In this document: piece after piece, positions 18,210-25,481 of the stretch
How positions within the stretch are numbered: the stretch's first letter is position 1
How the letters are laid out: each line of letters opens with the position of its first letter
Source: Chitinophagaceae bacterium
Lineage (GTDB): Bacteria > Bacteroidota > Bacteroidia > Chitinophagales > Chitinophagaceae
DNA: 48,596 bases
Assembly: GCA_004173355.1 (NCBI GenBank)
Contig: SEAD01000021.1
Span: 1 to 48,596 of the forward strand
Direction: 5' to 3'
Position numbers and translations under genes: made by a program
Notes under the pieces: model-generated
Told to the model about the DNA's origin: nothing
The model's database searches: none
The model's input: the letters and a program-made list of their open reading frames with translations, nothing else

Positions 18210-18926
18210 ATGTCTTCATTAAAAGGTAAATCCGCGGTGATCACCGGTGGCGGTCGCGGTCTGGGTAAGGCCATTGCGTTGTTACTGGCAGCAGAAGGGG
18301 TGAATATCGGGATCACCGGACGGAATGAAAAAGCATTGAAAGAAACAGCCGCGGAAATTGAGAAGGCCGGCGTGAAGGCAGCATACGCGGTATTCAGTGT
18401 GGATGAGGAGGCCGGGGTAAAAACAGGCATCGATGAACTGGCGAAGACACTTGGCGGGATCGATATCCTGGTGAACAATGCCGGGATCGGCAATTTCGGG
18501 GCACTGGATAAAATGCCCGCTACCGAATGGGAACAGGTAATCCGTACCAATCTTTTCGGGGTGTATTATACCGCCATGGCGGCGTATCCCTACCTGAAAG
18601 CCAGCGGGGCCGGTGATGTGGTGAATGTGGCTTCCACTGCGGGTTTGAAGGGCAGTGCGAATATGTCGGCCTATGCGGCTTCGAAGGCGGCCGTGATTTC
18701 GCTGTCACAATCAATGATGGCCGAATGGCGCAAACAGGAGATCCGGGTGATCACGCTGACCCCGAGTACCATTGCAAGTGATATGAGTATCCAGGGCGGG
18801 CTTACCGATGGTAATCCGGAAAAAGTGCTGCAACCCGAAGATTTCGCCGAATGGGTAAGGGATATCCTGAAAATGAACCGCCGCGCGATGATAGCAAATG
18901 GCTCGATTTTTTCAACGAATCCATAA
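18210..18926 (+). CDS. short-chain dehydrogenase/reductase (FabG-like)
   Basis: A 238-aa cytosolic Rossmann-fold enzyme. The cofactor-binding motif TGGGRGLG is at 12-19, NNAG at 89-92, the catalytic Ser at about 142 (NVASTAG), and Y155/K159 in YAASK. The R41-type residue after the second strand (GRNEKAL) favours NADP(H). It resembles 3-ketoacyl-(ACP) reductase and sepiapterin-reductase-like enzymes, but single-gene context does not reveal the substrate. It follows a terminator, so it starts its own unit, and the AraC/DUF6597 gene begins close to its end. Confidence 0.9.
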   Translation: MSSLKGKSAVITGGGRGLGKAIALLLAAEGVNIGITGRNEKALKETAAEIEKAGVKAAYAVFSVDEEAGVKTGIDELAKTLGGIDILVNNAGIGNFGALDKMPATEWEQVIRTNLFGVYYTAMAAYPYLKASGAGDVVNVASTAGLKGSANMSAYAASKAAVISLSQSMMAEWRKQEIRVITLTPSTIASDMSIQGGLTDGNPEKVLQPEDFAEWVRDILKMNRRAMIANGSIFSTNP

Positions 18927-18937
18927 CCAGGTGTTGC

Positions 18938-19816
18938 ATGGCCGTCCGGGACAGGCGGTCATGCAGCCACTTTGGATTCGGCATCAAACCCCGTCAGCAT
19001 TTGTCAGCCTTCCAGGAAATCCGCCAGCTTTATCTACCCGTGCAGCCGGCTGTAAGCAGCATCGGGACTGCGGTGACTTACCAGGAATTCCTGCCACATG
19101 AATCGTTACGCGATTATATCTATTGTTACTGGCAGCTCCGGACAAAAGAGAAGCTGTCGGAGCAATTTACTTACAGGGTGGTGGCAGATGGTTGTGTTGA
19201 TATTTTTTTTGAACTGGACAACCCGTTGGAAAACTTTGTGATGGGTTTCTGCCGGAAGTACACGGAATTCCCGCTGGCAAACGAGTTCAACTATATCGGA
19301 ATACGTTTCCTTCCCACGATGTTTCCCCGGATGTTTGGAGTGAATGCCAGTGAATTGAGCAACCGGTTTGAATCATTGTCGCTCGTAGCACCCGAAACCG
19401 CTGCCTTTATCGCAGGGCAGCTGGACAGCAGCTGTGGTATGACAGACGTGACAGGGAAACTGGACACACATCTGCTGGGCATCCTGATGCGGACAACACA
19501 GGAACATGATAACCGGCTCTATGAAGCCATCAGCATCATCCTCCGTCAATCCGGTGTGCCGGATGCGGTCAACGGATTTGATACCGGCATCAGCCCACGC
19601 CAGCTCCAGCGCCTGTTCAACTATTATATCGGGGATACCCCGAAAACATTCAGTCGGGTAGTTCGATTCCAGCACATTCTCCGCGCAAAGCCTTCCACCC
19701 AGAGCCTGCGGAAAAACAAACTGTTTTTTGACCATGGATACTATGACCAGGCGCATTTTATCAAGGAGTTCAAAAACTTTTACGGGGTGACACCATCTAC
19801 TGCTTTTGGCAGGTAA
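18938..19816 (+). CDS. AraC family regulator with DUF6597-type N-terminal domain
   Basis: 292 aa from the ATG at 18938. Recognisable homology begins only at VTYQEFLPHESLRDYIYCYWQL, typical for the very N-terminus of DUF6597/AraC proteins, so the GTG at 19073 (247 aa) is a serious alternative start. The C-terminal half has an AraC DNA-binding domain: GISPRQLQRLFNYYIGDTPKTFSRVVRF then FFDHGYYDQAHFIKEFKNFYGVTP. An in-frame ATG further upstream (18851) would overlap the SDR gene and is less likely. Position suggests control of the SDR or the VOC gene downstream (69-bp gap), but this is inference. Confidence 0.82.
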   Translation: MAVRDRRSCSHFGFGIKPRQHLSAFQEIRQLYLPVQPAVSSIGTAVTYQEFLPHESLRDYIYCYWQLRTKEKLSEQFTYRVVADGCVDIFFELDNPLENFVMGFCRKYTEFPLANEFNYIGIRFLPTMFPRMFGVNASELSNRFESLSLVAPETAAFIAGQLDSSCGMTDVTGKLDTHLLGILMRTTQEHDNRLYEAISIILRQSGVPDAVNGFDTGISPRQLQRLFNYYIGDTPKTFSRVVRFQHILRAKPSTQSLRKNKLFFDHGYYDQAHFIKEFKNFYGVTPSTAFGR

Positions 19817-19858
19817 GGGAATGTCCGTTTTTTACAATGTCCCGGTACGTGGTCTGCG

Positions 19859-19866
19859 TAGTTTTG
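19859..19866 (+). promoter_or_regulatory. -7 box of the VOC gene
   Basis: TAGTTTTG matches TAnnTTTG exactly and lies 19 bp before the ATG at 19886, a common layout in Bacteroidota. No clear -33 TTG was found at the standard distance. Confidence 0.45.
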
Positions 19867-19885
19867 TGGTATTAAATGTGATACC

Positions 19886-20347
19886 ATGAAACGATTATCC
19901 ATTCTTGCAACCGGTCTGTTACTGGCTATCGCCATGAATGCCCAGCCAGCCGGTCCTTCAAAAAAAACAACACATATGAAACTCAATGCCGGAATCATTA
20001 CCCCAAAAATTGCGGAGAGCAAGGCCTTTTATTCGGATGTACTCGGCTTCGGGGTGAGCTTTGAAAATGAATTTTACCTGTTGATGCATACACCCGACAG
20101 CAGTGCACAGATCAGCTTCCTGCTTCCGGGACATCCTTCGCAACAACCACTTTTCCATAAAGCCTTTAATGGCGAAGGCATGTACCTGACCATTGAAGTG
20201 GACGATGTGGATGCCCTGTATAAAAAACTGAAAGAAAAAAAAGTGCCGGTCAGCATCGAGCTACGGGATGAGCCCTGGGGTGACCGGCACTTCGCTATAA
20301 CGGATCCCAACGGGGTTGGGATAGACCTCGTGAGATACAATGGTTGA
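19886..20347 (+). CDS. VOC (glyoxalase/bleomycin-resistance fold) protein with signal peptide
   Basis: A 153-aa protein. Residues 1-20 (MKRLSILATGLLLAIAMNAQ) look like a Sec signal peptide. The rest is one VOC half-module pair: GIITPKIAESKAFYSDVLGFGVSFE, then VDDVDALYKKLKEKKVPV and a closing DPNGVGIDLV. VOC proteins bind metal or small ligands and include glyoxalases, dioxygenases and antibiotic-binding proteins. The usual GLO1-type metal residues are not complete, so a binding role is as likely as catalysis. Export of a VOC protein is uncommon. An internal ATG at 19976 (MKLNAGIITP) could give a cytosolic form. The TAGTTTTG box upstream favours the longer start. Confidence 0.83.
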   Translation: MKRLSILATGLLLAIAMNAQPAGPSKKTTHMKLNAGIITPKIAESKAFYSDVLGFGVSFENEFYLLMHTPDSSAQISFLLPGHPSQQPLFHKAFNGEGMYLTIEVDDVDALYKKLKEKKVPVSIELRDEPWGDRHFAITDPNGVGIDLVRYNG

Positions 20348-20450
20348 TTTACTTCGTGATTTTATTTATTTCATCTAAACTGGTTACATCCGTGCAGGAT
20401 TTCACAGACCTGCCTGTACCGGGAACAAAATATTGGTTTTAATTTGCCGT

Positions 20451-21050
20451 ATGGCTATCCCACGGCGTCTGGTTCGGTTTTGTAAAAGGTTGCTTGTTTT
20501 CCTGCTCGTCGTTTTTACCGTCGTGATCTTTTTTTTCTTCTACCATAACAAGGTCACCGGAAACCTGGATGAATATGTGTATGAATTGCCTTTCGCGGCC
20601 GGTGACCGCCACCGTGTGGTGCAGGGATACGGAGGGCTGTTTTCCCATTCCCATATTGCTGCAATCGATTTTGCGATGCCAGTGGGTACGCCGGTACATG
20701 CCGCCCGGTCCGGAACGGTGTTCAGCTTCCGCGATGACAGTGATGAGGGCGGGGTGGGGGAATCCTATAAAAGGAAGGCCAATTACCTGATGATCCGGCA
20801 TGATGACGGGAGTTTCGGTTGTTACTGGCATCTCGCGTTGAACGGTGTGCTTGTAAAAAAAGGCAGGGTGGAAAAAGGCCAGCCCATCGCGCTCAGTGGC
20901 GCAACAGGGTTGGTAGTCCGGCCGCATCTCCATTTTTCGGTAAAACGAAGGTTGAACTATGATATGGATTCTTTTGTCCGGACAATATTCAGGACCGCAA
21001 AAGGGGAGCAACTGCTCCTGAACGGACGGGCTTATAAACGGCCGGAGTGA
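20451..21050 (+). CDS. membrane-anchored M23 family metallopeptidase
   Basis: A 199-aa protein. A positively charged N-terminus and one transmembrane helix (about 14-31, LLVFLLVVFTVVIFFFFY) anchor it in the inner membrane. The LytM/M23 domain has SHIAAIDFAMPVGTPV, giving the His and Asp zinc ligands (HxxxxD), then GCYWHL and HLHFSV with the third His ligand and the catalytic His. M23 enzymes cut peptide cross-links in peptidoglycan. All zinc ligands appear present, so activity is plausible. It converges on the membrane-bound winged-helix gene with a 2-nt gap. Confidence 0.88.
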   Translation: MAIPRRLVRFCKRLLVFLLVVFTVVIFFFFYHNKVTGNLDEYVYELPFAAGDRHRVVQGYGGLFSHSHIAAIDFAMPVGTPVHAARSGTVFSFRDDSDEGGVGESYKRKANYLMIRHDDGSFGCYWHLALNGVLVKKGRVEKGQPIALSGATGLVVRPHLHFSVKRRLNYDMDSFVRTIFRTAKGEQLLLNGRAYKRPE

Positions 21051-21052
21051 AG

Positions 21053-21760
21053 TTAACGGACAGATGGATTTTTCGCCAGGTACTGGCTGACCAGTTCATC
21101 GATGATCAGCCGGTAAGGGTCCCAGCCGGCTTCAGGGATTTCCTGTCCACTGCGATAAAATTTTACCGGAAACCTGCCCGCGAATACAAGTTTATAGGTG
21201 GTGCTGTCATCCGCCCTTGTCGTAATCGTATTCGCAGCTGTTTCTATCAGCTGGCCATCCCTGGTCAGTGTTTCGGGAAATGGCACTTCGTGACCTTTCA
21301 GGCTGTTATCCGTATAAAATCTTACAGCCAGGATGATAAGCAAACCAATAACCAGTGTCATAATGGTGATTACGGTCCTGCGGGGAAAACGGGTTGTTCC
21401 CGGGCGTGGTGCCGGGGCTTTATCAGTGATTACAGGTGAGCGGTGCTCCAGACTTACTACCCCGTTGAAAATGTATCCTTTTTTGGGAAGGGTCCGGATC
21501 ATTTCCTTTGATGCGTCATCCAGCAGTTTACGGAGAATAGATATGCCCTGTGTCAGCCCTTCGTCGCCTCCGCCATAGTTGTCCCAGATTTTCGCTACCA
21601 GTTCATCACGTGTGATGGTTTGTCCGGGGGTAAATGCCAGTTCGGTCAGCAGGAACATCAGCCGCGGTTCGAGTCTCGTTTTAATGGAGTCGCGCAGGTC
21701 CGTCAGCTGGTTGAGGCCAGGCTCAACCAAAAAACGGTTATTGATTTTGAATGGCTGCAT
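21053..21760 (-). CDS. membrane-anchored OmpR-type winged-helix regulator (CadC/ToxR-like architecture)
   Basis: 235 aa from the ATG at 21760; the frame extends upstream only with a non-ATG codon and without homology. Residues 5-104 form an OmpR/PhoB-type winged helix: TRDELVAKIWDNYGGGDEGLTQGISILRKLL and IRTLPKKGYIF are diagnostic. A Pro-rich linker (110-127), one transmembrane helix (about 129-147) and a periplasmic tail of about 88 residues follow. There is no receiver domain. One-component regulators of this build sense envelope conditions and bind DNA from the membrane. It is divergent (133 bp) from the serine hydrolase gene and convergent with the M23 gene, suggesting a cell-wall-related regulon. 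Confidence 0.85.
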   Translation of the reverse strand: MQPFKINNRFLVEPGLNQLTDLRDSIKTRLEPRLMFLLTELAFTPGQTITRDELVAKIWDNYGGGDEGLTQGISILRKLLDDASKEMIRTLPKKGYIFNGVVSLEHRSPVITDKAPAPRPGTTRFPRRTVITIMTLVIGLLIILAVRFYTDNSLKGHEVPFPETLTRDGQLIETAANTITTRADDSTTYKLVFAGRFPVKFYRSGQEIPEAGWDPYRLIIDELVSQYLAKNPSVR

Positions 21761-21893
21761 TTTTGGGATTGGCTCTAAATTACTGCGTTTGGGGTCAGGA
21801 AAATGAGCGCCCGTTTGCAAAAGAAGCTTTTCCGCAGCTTTTCTTCGTTTTTTCTATAGCCTTCAGTCCGGCCATCGCCGCTAAATTCGTTGG

Positions 21894-23075
21894 ATGAAAC
21901 ACCCCTTCACATTATTCCTGCTGCTGGCCTGCCTGTCCGGAGCTGCCCAATACCAGACGATAAGGAAATTAAACGGCAGTCGCATTTCCCCGGTGGAAGC
22001 CGATAGTCTTGTCAGCCGGCTGATGCTGAAGGCAAAAGTGACCGGGATGAATATCGCGGTACTCAACGATAATGAAGTGGTGTACCAGAAATCGTTCGGT
22101 TATAGCGAGGCAGCAGGGCAGCGGGCGCTGGACACCGCTGATGTGATGTATGCCGCTTCATTCAGCAAAGCTGTTTTTGGATACATAAATATGCAACTTG
22201 CAGAACGGAACCTGATCGATCCCGACAAGCCACTTTACCAGTACCTGAAAAAGTCACTGGCCGAATACGGTCCGTACGAAGAGCTGGAAAAAGATCCCCG
22301 GTGGAAACAAATCACGGCACGCATGTGCCTGAGCCATACCACCGGTATGCCCAATATCTGGTTTCTCCATCCACGCACCGGTGTAGTCGACACTACACTT
22401 TCCATCCGTCTCTATTTTGATCCGGGAACAAAATATGCATATTCAGGGGAGGGCCTGAAGTTGCTCCAGCGTGTGGAGGAAATCCTGCTTGGCAAAAACC
22501 TGGAGACACTGGCCGAAGAAATGGTATTCCGGCCGGCAGGTATGATCCGTAGCTCTTATATATGGAAAGATGAGTTTGAAAAATATTCAGCCTCTGGTCA
22601 TGATGAACAGGGCCAGCCATCCGGTAAGCAGCGGGCAGGTAAACCCGGTGCGGCGGGTTCCATGTCAACTACCGTTGGTGATTATGCACGGTTCATCAGG
22701 TTTGTCCTGACGGGGCAGGGACTCACGGGTATGTACTACAAGGAGATGATTACCCCCCAGGTCAGGATCAACAGTAAGGTGCAATTCCCCACAATAACGG
22801 ATGATACAACCAGTCGGGATCGCACAGTGGCTTTGTCTTATGGATTAGGTTGGGGAGTGCTGGATACCCCATATGGCCGCGCATTCTTTAAGGAAGGCCA
22901 TCATGATTACTGGAGAAATTACAATATCAATTTTCCCGATAGCAAAACCGCAATAGTTATTATGTCCAATAGCGCCAATGCCGAAAGCATTTTTAAAGAG
23001 CTGCTGGAGGGGATAATCGGTGATACGTTTACCGTATGGGAATGGGAGAATTATATTCCCCTCCCGGGACCATAG
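21894..23075 (+). CDS. secreted serine hydrolase of the beta-lactamase/class C PBP fold
   Basis: A 393-aa protein with a signal peptide ending near LSGAAQ (residue 19). The beta-lactamase-type SxxK is S89-F-S-K92 in YAASFSKAVFG. The second motif is Y184-S185-G186 in KYAYSGEG, where class C enzymes have YxN. LSHTTGMP (148-155) is the usual loop. The third motif region is EGHHDYWRNYNINF followed by IVIMSNSANAE, typical of Bacteroidota esterase or peptidase relatives. Probably a periplasmic esterase or D-amino-acid/peptide hydrolase rather than a true beta-lactamase. Its last 25 nt overlap the convergent esterase gene. Confidence 0.88.
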   Translation: MKHPFTLFLLLACLSGAAQYQTIRKLNGSRISPVEADSLVSRLMLKAKVTGMNIAVLNDNEVVYQKSFGYSEAAGQRALDTADVMYAASFSKAVFGYINMQLAERNLIDPDKPLYQYLKKSLAEYGPYEELEKDPRWKQITARMCLSHTTGMPNIWFLHPRTGVVDTTLSIRLYFDPGTKYAYSGEGLKLLQRVEEILLGKNLETLAEEMVFRPAGMIRSSYIWKDEFEKYSASGHDEQGQPSGKQRAGKPGAAGSMSTTVGDYARFIRFVLTGQGLTGMYYKEMITPQVRINSKVQFPTITDDTTSRDRTVALSYGLGWGVLDTPYGRAFFKEGHHDYWRNYNINFPDSKTAIVIMSNSANAESIFKELLEGIIGDTFTVWEWENYIPLPGP

Positions 23076-23707
23076 GTGTTTATTATATCCTCCAGCATCC
23101 TTTCACTGATGTAATGTCCTTCATCATAACTCCTGAATCCGGGTTTTAATCCAAGCGATTCAAGGTACTCCCGCGCATCAACCGCGAACTGGTGGCGAAT
23201 AACCATGTCGTTTTTCCCATGAGCGATAAAAACCTTTAATGACTTAAGGCGTTCCCGTGATGCGATCAATGGCTTCACATGTGGTAATAGCAGCCCATTC
23301 ACAACTGTAACCGAATTGATTTTTTCCGGTTCCGTCAATGATACGCTGTAAGCCATGATTCCGCCCTGGCTGAAGCCGATCAGGTTCACATCTTTCCCAT
23401 CATAGTTTACTTCCTGCTTCAGGTCTGCAAGGAACCGGATGACCAGCTGCCTTGATTTATCGGCCTGGCCAGGGTTGATCACCGGTGAACCCGAAGAGAA
23501 ATCAACATGGAACCAGGCATAACTGCCGGGTCCAAGGCTGAGCGGAGCGCGCAGCGACACAACAAGGTATTTGTCGGGAAATCGTTCAGCGAATGCAAAC
23601 AGGTCCTGTTCGTTTCCGCCAAATCCATGGAGCATCAGTACGAGAGGTGGATTAGCCCTGTTCTGTTTCGGGGATCTGACGAGATAATCCAGCATTGGGG
23701 TATCCAT
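23051..23707 (-). CDS. alpha/beta hydrolase, phospholipase/carboxylesterase family
   Basis: A 218-aa cytosolic protein. The oxyanion region is LMLHGFGGNEQD (25-35), the nucleophile elbow is GFSQGG with S113, the acid is D166 in AHGKNDMV, and the catalytic His is H197 in EGHYIS. This is the YpfH/acyl-protein-thioesterase type, about 220 aa and full length. It hydrolyses short-chain esters or thioesters; the native substrate is unknown. The 3-prime end overlaps the serine hydrolase gene by 25 nt, tail to tail. Confidence 0.9.
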   Translation of the reverse strand: MDTPMLDYLVRSPKQNRANPPLVLMLHGFGGNEQDLFAFAERFPDKYLVVSLRAPLSLGPGSYAWFHVDFSSGSPVINPGQADKSRQLVIRFLADLKQEVNYDGKDVNLIGFSQGGIMAYSVSLTEPEKINSVTVVNGLLLPHVKPLIASRERLKSLKVFIAHGKNDMVIRHQFAVDAREYLESLGLKPGFRSYDEGHYISERMLEDIINTYGPGRGI

Positions 23708-23770
23708 AAAGTTGATGCTGCTCCTTCGCGCAACGAATTCAGGCAGGGTTGGTGGAACTGATGAATATTT

Positions 23771-25342
23771 TTAATCAAACTTTCCTTTCTTGTTCAGCAA
23801 AGCCCACAACTGGTCGATGTTCTGACCGGCTGCTTTCTCCAGGTGCTTTTTAAAATCTTCGGGGTACGGGTGTTTGAACTTCCACTCTGCATAATAACTT
23901 TTGAAAGCCTGGTCCACGGTTTCCTTTCCCAATACATTTTCCAGTATATATACCCAGGCGGCGGTCTTGATATATTCCACCAGTGCATATCCGTCTTTGC
24001 TGGTGAAATCGGGTGAAGGGGTTTCGATAGCCTCTTCCATAGGCAGCTGCAGCATTGCCCCGTAAATCGAATTCATAAACTGGTCGATAGGTGCAGTCTT
24101 TAGTTCAGCCGGGATCGCGTCGCCGAAAATACTGTTGGCGCGGTATTTCTCGGCCTCGTACCGGAACTGGAAATAGCTGTTCAATCCTTCGTCCATCCAC
24201 GCATGCTGACGCTCGTTACTCGCCAGGATCCCATAAAACCAGTTGTGTCCCACCTCGTGTGTGATGACGGCATCCATTTTTGCATCATCGGCACCAGGAC
24301 TGGTGATCAGGGTAATCATCGGATACTCCATCCCGCCGGACATCACATTTTTCGGACCTTCCACTGCCTGTGCCACGGGCCACGGGTATTCACCCAGCCA
24401 GCTGGAATAATGACGTACTGCATCTTCTACAAATGATACACTCCGTTTCCAGCTTTCAGTCCCGGTTTCATAACCATAGGTAAATACATCGATGGTGGTG
24501 TTTTCGCTGAGTCGGGCAGTATCATAACGGATCACAAAGTCCTTGTCGGCAAACCATGCAAAGTCATGCACATTTGCGGCTTTATAGGCCAGGGTTTTGG
24601 TCGGCGCATTGCCGTTTGCCGTATAATGACGGATAACTTTTGTGGAGTCGTTGTTGTTTGTCCCGATTGATTTATATGCAGCCAGTTCATCGGCATTCTG
24701 CAGTTCACCTGTGGCGCCTACCACGTAGGCTGCCGGGACTGTAATATTGACGGCGAAGCTCCCGAACTCGCTGTAAAACTCGCCCTGGTCAAGATAGGGA
24801 AACTGATGCCAGCCTTTGCGGTCATACACAGCGGGTTTGGGATACCACTGGCAGATGATATACGATTGGTCCAGGTGACCCGAACGGGATGAATAAGTCG
24901 GGATATGGACAGTAAACGGCGTTTTGATCACAATCTTCTGACCCGATGCCAGTGATTTGGGTAAAATGACCTTGATTACATCGATATTTTCCGGATCCGC
25001 TTCCGTATTCGCCTTTCCGCCATCAACGGTAAATTCGAGATCCTCAATATAGCCTTTGTCCCTGATCGCCTTCAACCTGCTCTTGCCATCCTTGTCGCGC
25101 AGGATCTGTTTTGCAAATGCAGTTTTGTTGTCTTTGTAGGCATTGGGCCAGAGATGGAACCAGATAAAATCCAGTTTATCGGGGGAGTTGTTGGTGTATT
25201 CAATCCTGATATCACCTTTCAGGGTGTGCGCTTTATCATTCAGCGTGACGTTCACTGTATAATCAGCCTGCTGCTGCCAGTACTGGCTGAAAACGAGGTT
25301 ACTGGTAAGAAGGGTCAGGAGGATGAATGGCAATCTTTTCAT
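23771..25342 (-). CDS. M1 family metallopeptidase, secreted
   Basis: 523 aa from the ATG at 25342, with signal peptide MKRLPFILLTLLTSNLVFSQ. The gluzincin site is H362-E-V-G-H, followed 18 residues later by the Glu zinc ligand in MDEGLNSYF, exactly the M1 spacing. The N-terminal beta-saddle domain includes IRIEYTNNSPDKLDFIWFHLWPN. The catalytic domain ends near AWVYILENVLG. At 523 aa it lacks the long HEAT-like C-terminal domain of PepN. A GGMEYPMI stretch is the M1 GxMEN-type substrate-binding motif in modified form. Likely a periplasmic aminopeptidase. Divergent from the tricorn-like gene across 139 bp. Confidence 0.93.
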   Translation of the reverse strand: MKRLPFILLTLLTSNLVFSQYWQQQADYTVNVTLNDKAHTLKGDIRIEYTNNSPDKLDFIWFHLWPNAYKDNKTAFAKQILRDKDGKSRLKAIRDKGYIEDLEFTVDGGKANTEADPENIDVIKVILPKSLASGQKIVIKTPFTVHIPTYSSRSGHLDQSYIICQWYPKPAVYDRKGWHQFPYLDQGEFYSEFGSFAVNITVPAAYVVGATGELQNADELAAYKSIGTNNNDSTKVIRHYTANGNAPTKTLAYKAANVHDFAWFADKDFVIRYDTARLSENTTIDVFTYGYETGTESWKRSVSFVEDAVRHYSSWLGEYPWPVAQAVEGPKNVMSGGMEYPMITLITSPGADDAKMDAVITHEVGHNWFYGILASNERQHAWMDEGLNSYFQFRYEAEKYRANSIFGDAIPAELKTAPIDQFMNSIYGAMLQLPMEEAIETPSPDFTSKDGYALVEYIKTAAWVYILENVLGKETVDQAFKSYYAEWKFKHPYPEDFKKHLEKAAGQNIDQLWALLNKKGKFD

Positions 25343-25481
25343 CAAAAGGGATTTAGTGGATGGGCAATATAAAAGGAAATCAGGAAAACCGGTTCATTTT
25401 GCCCGCAAATGGTATGTTAACACCCCGGCCCATGCAAGGCGAAACTTTCGTAAATTATCCCCCTCAACCAACTATCACATA

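Noticed and set aside
18851-18937. Upstream ATG extension of the AraC/DUF6597 gene
   Set aside because: Would overlap the SDR gene by 76 nt, and the added residues resemble no AraC N-terminus.
20439-21011. 190-codon minus-strand frame over the M23 gene
   Set aside because: Antisense to a gene with all M23 ligands; composition is shadow-like and no domain is seen.
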